From positions 1-6,826 of the forward strand of contig WRMM01000105.1 in assembly GCA_009777135.1 (NCBI GenBank): a DNA stretch of 6,826 nt, written 5' to 3'. Within the stretch, counting starts at the first letter, position 1. Each line of letters begins with the position of its first letter. Below are positions 5,092 through 6,826 of the stretch, piece by piece. Source of the stretch: Candidatus Fibrimonadales bacterium. GTDB taxonomy: Bacteria > Fibrobacterota > Fibrobacteria > Fibrobacterales > Fibrobacteraceae. Below the pieces are notes generated by a model. The model saw nothing but the letters and a program-made list of their open reading frames with translations, did not search any database and had not been told where the DNA came from. The translations under genes and the position numbers were made by a program.

Positions 5092-6826
5092 TTAATTAAA
5101 TCTCAGCATTACCGCAATCTCAAAAGTGAGAGTTTGACGGGTGTGGGTGTCGCCGCTGTGCATTTGCTCAATCAAACGGCGATATTCTATGTATGCGCTT
5201 GCGCTTGCCATTTTGCTGAATGAATAGCCTGCGCTTGGGCGCACATACCATTCATGAGCACGAGTAGTTACTTCGCGGTCAACTCTATAAAGCTCGGGAG
5301 TGTAGCTAGGTATCTGAGAGCCTTCTGGCGTTGTCAAAACATAATGCACTTTACCAGTAGTTCCATTTTCAGGATTATAAGGATCAAGATAAAAATCAGA
5401 ATTGACAGGAGCATAAACTTCTTGTATAACTTTTCTGTAGCTGTAACCGCTTGTAAGCCTTAAATCTATATCATTATCCAGTTTTACATACCAGCGCCAA
5501 AACTGAAAACCGCGCTTCGTTTTAAGAGCGTAGGCTATCGAAAGCTCATCGCCAAAAGCATAACCTTTGTCAACGACCAAGTCTGTATGCAGAAACGGAA
5601 CTTTTATGTAGTCTTCCTCTGGCCAATCATCTGTCCCGGGCAATTCTATTTTAGTGCGTCGCAGTCGCTCTTCTATTTTAAATCTAATGCTGTTCTCTAT
5701 GCGAATATTGCCCTGAGTTAATGCACTTACGCGAATTAATGGATTCAAATCTATTGTGGTTAGCCACTCATCTTCTGCAGTTTGATACGGACGAACCGTG
5801 CGCTGCTCCTGGTAGTCAAAACGGTGTGAAGTAGACATGCTGCGAAATTTGCTTGACAAGAAATCAATACGCTTAGCAAAGTTCGGAACATCAACTCCAA
5901 TTCCTATTTTTGGCCATGTTGTGGTTGTGTCTATGAAAAGAGGATTTTCTCTTCTTTGCCGGAAAGTTTCAGTCCATGTCAAATCGCCCTTAACGCCAAT
6001 ATCCCAGAACGGCAAAGTTAAGGCAGTGTTAGTTGTTAAATTGCGCCGAACAGCATGTTCAAAACGGCCTTGATACACAATTGAATCCGTTCTTTGGTTC
6101 CTGTATTGCGCAAAGCGTATGTAATCGTCTCGCGAATCTAAACCCATATTGCCACTAACCAAATTCCAAAAACCTCTATTGCCATAACCATCGCCTAAAC
6201 CAAGCCCGAATAAATAGTATTGGAATGGATCCACGCCTTGTTCTTCGTGCAATTGCCACAAAGTAAAATCTTCACCGCTTGTCTGCAAATCAACGCTCCA
6301 TATAGCGCGAACTTCTCGCCATTTCCATTTATCAAAAAATTCGCTGACGGCATTTTTACCAGCTATACCTGCAAGTTGCGGCAACTTTAAGCTCGGAGAA
6401 AATTCAAAACGGTTATTCTGCTGAATTGTCCAAAAATTTTTTGTGAGCATTTCTTCGTCCCAAAAGTCGAAATTATTTGGCATGGACTTGTCTTGCACAA
6501 ACCCGCTGTTAAATGAAAATCTCATTGGCAAAAATGTTGACAAAACAGGAATCCAGTCAAGCGTGAAATTTAATCTGAAATCTTGCATGCGATTGCGTTC
6601 ATTACGCAAAATACCATAAGTTTTGCCATATTCTCTAGAGCCAACGCTGTCTATGGAATATGAACGATACTCAATTATCTCTCCATTGTCTAAAACGTAT
6701 TCGTGAGAAGATTCCGATGCATAAACTTTTCTATCCGAGTGATCATGGTCAAATATGAAGTTTTTAGCAAACAAGCCACCTTGGCCATCTGGACTGAAAA
6801 AATCCTCTTTAACAAAAGCCTGCCTG
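5092..6826 (-). CDS. C-terminal part of a large outer-membrane beta-barrel protein, SprA-like (5' end outside window)
   Basis: The frame stays open from its TAA (5092-5094) through the window edge, giving 577 residues of a longer protein. A TTG at 6774 is not the start: the frame continues upstream with ordinary protein sequence (EDFFSPDGQGGLFAKNFIFD). The sequence is rich in Tyr, Trp, Phe, Arg and Asp in alternating polar/aromatic strands and shows no long hydrophobic helix, as expected for an outer-membrane barrel. The last 52 residues look like closing strands: WYVRPSAGYSFSKMASASAY, then a turn HSGDTHTRQT and TLTFEIAVMLRFN. This pattern, including VRPS..Y.FS and a final LRFN, recalls the C-terminus of SprA, the very large translocon of the type IX secretion system. 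The SprA assignment is from memory of the family; the barrel call is firmer. Alternatives are another large surface or TonB-independent barrel protein. It is transcribed towards the rpsO cluster from a promoter outside the window. Confidence 0.8.
   Translation of the reverse strand, partial: RQAFVKEDFFSPDGQGGLFAKNFIFDHDHSDRKVYASESSHEYVLDNGEIIEYRSYSIDSVGSREYGKTYGILRNERNRMQDFRLNFTLDWIPVLSTFLPMRFSFNSGFVQDKSMPNNFDFWDEEMLTKNFWTIQQNNRFEFSPSLKLPQLAGIAGKNAVSEFFDKWKWREVRAIWSVDLQTSGEDFTLWQLHEEQGVDPFQYYLFGLGLGDGYGNRGFWNLVSGNMGLDSRDDYIRFAQYRNQRTDSIVYQGRFEHAVRRNLTTNTALTLPFWDIGVKGDLTWTETFRQRRENPLFIDTTTTWPKIGIGVDVPNFAKRIDFLSSKFRSMSTSHRFDYQEQRTVRPYQTAEDEWLTTIDLNPLIRVSALTQGNIRIENSIRFKIEERLRRTKIELPGTDDWPEEDYIKVPFLHTDLVVDKGYAFGDELSIAYALKTKRGFQFWRWYVKLDNDIDLRLTSGYSYRKVIQEVYAPVNSDFYLDPYNPENGTTGKVHYVLTTPEGSQIPSYTPELYRVDREVTTRAHEWYVRPSAGYSFSKMASASAYIEYRRLIEQMHSGDTHTRQTLTFEIAVMLRFN

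Noticed and set aside
6772..6774. TTG as a possible start for the minus-strand gene
   Set aside because: The same frame runs on without a stop to the window edge with protein-like sequence, so this is an internal leucine codon.

Overview
The window looks like an ordinary housekeeping stretch of a Gram-negative (diderm) bacterial chromosome. It has moderate-to-low GC by eye, with A-rich codons and lysine mostly AAA. Diderm status is inferred from an exported TPR protein and a long protein that reads as an outer-membrane beta-barrel C-terminus. That barrel resembles the SprA family of the type IX secretion/gliding machinery. With the other genes this suggests the Fibrobacterota-Chlorobiota-Bacteroidota superphylum, and Fibrobacterota is my best guess, but the phylum is inference rather than something the sequence proves.

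Layout, left to right. Bases 1-221 are the lysine-rich C-terminal end of an unidentified protein. A 49-base gap (222-270) carries a possible promoter and the ribosome binding site of rpsO (ribosomal protein S15). Four genes then run on the plus strand with very short gaps: rpsO, 12 nt, pnp (polynucleotide phosphorylase), 6 nt, manC (bifunctional mannose-1-phosphate guanylyltransferase / mannose-6-phosphate isomerase), 11 nt, and a secreted TPR-repeat protein. I see no terminator between them, so they are probably one transcript. After 10 bases the cluster meets a convergent minus-strand gene (5092-6826), which is cut by the window edge and encodes the beta-barrel-like C-terminus. There is no gene-free stretch longer than about 50 bases.

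How the genes relate. rpsO-pnp is a widely conserved pair linking the small ribosomal subunit and RNA turnover. manC supplies GDP-mannose for surface polysaccharide or glycoprotein synthesis, and the TPR protein is probably periplasmic. Their attachment to rpsO-pnp is the least standard part of the layout. A small hairpin at the pnp-manC junction covers the likely manC ribosome binding site and the A of its start codon, with the pnp stop codon in its loop. This is a plausible translational-coupling device.

I found no RNA genes, mobile elements, CRISPR arrays or phage genes, and nothing that convincingly forms a new biological system. The findings are modest: the coupling hairpin, the operon composition, substitutions in the PNPase RNA-binding loop and in S15, and the SprA-like protein.
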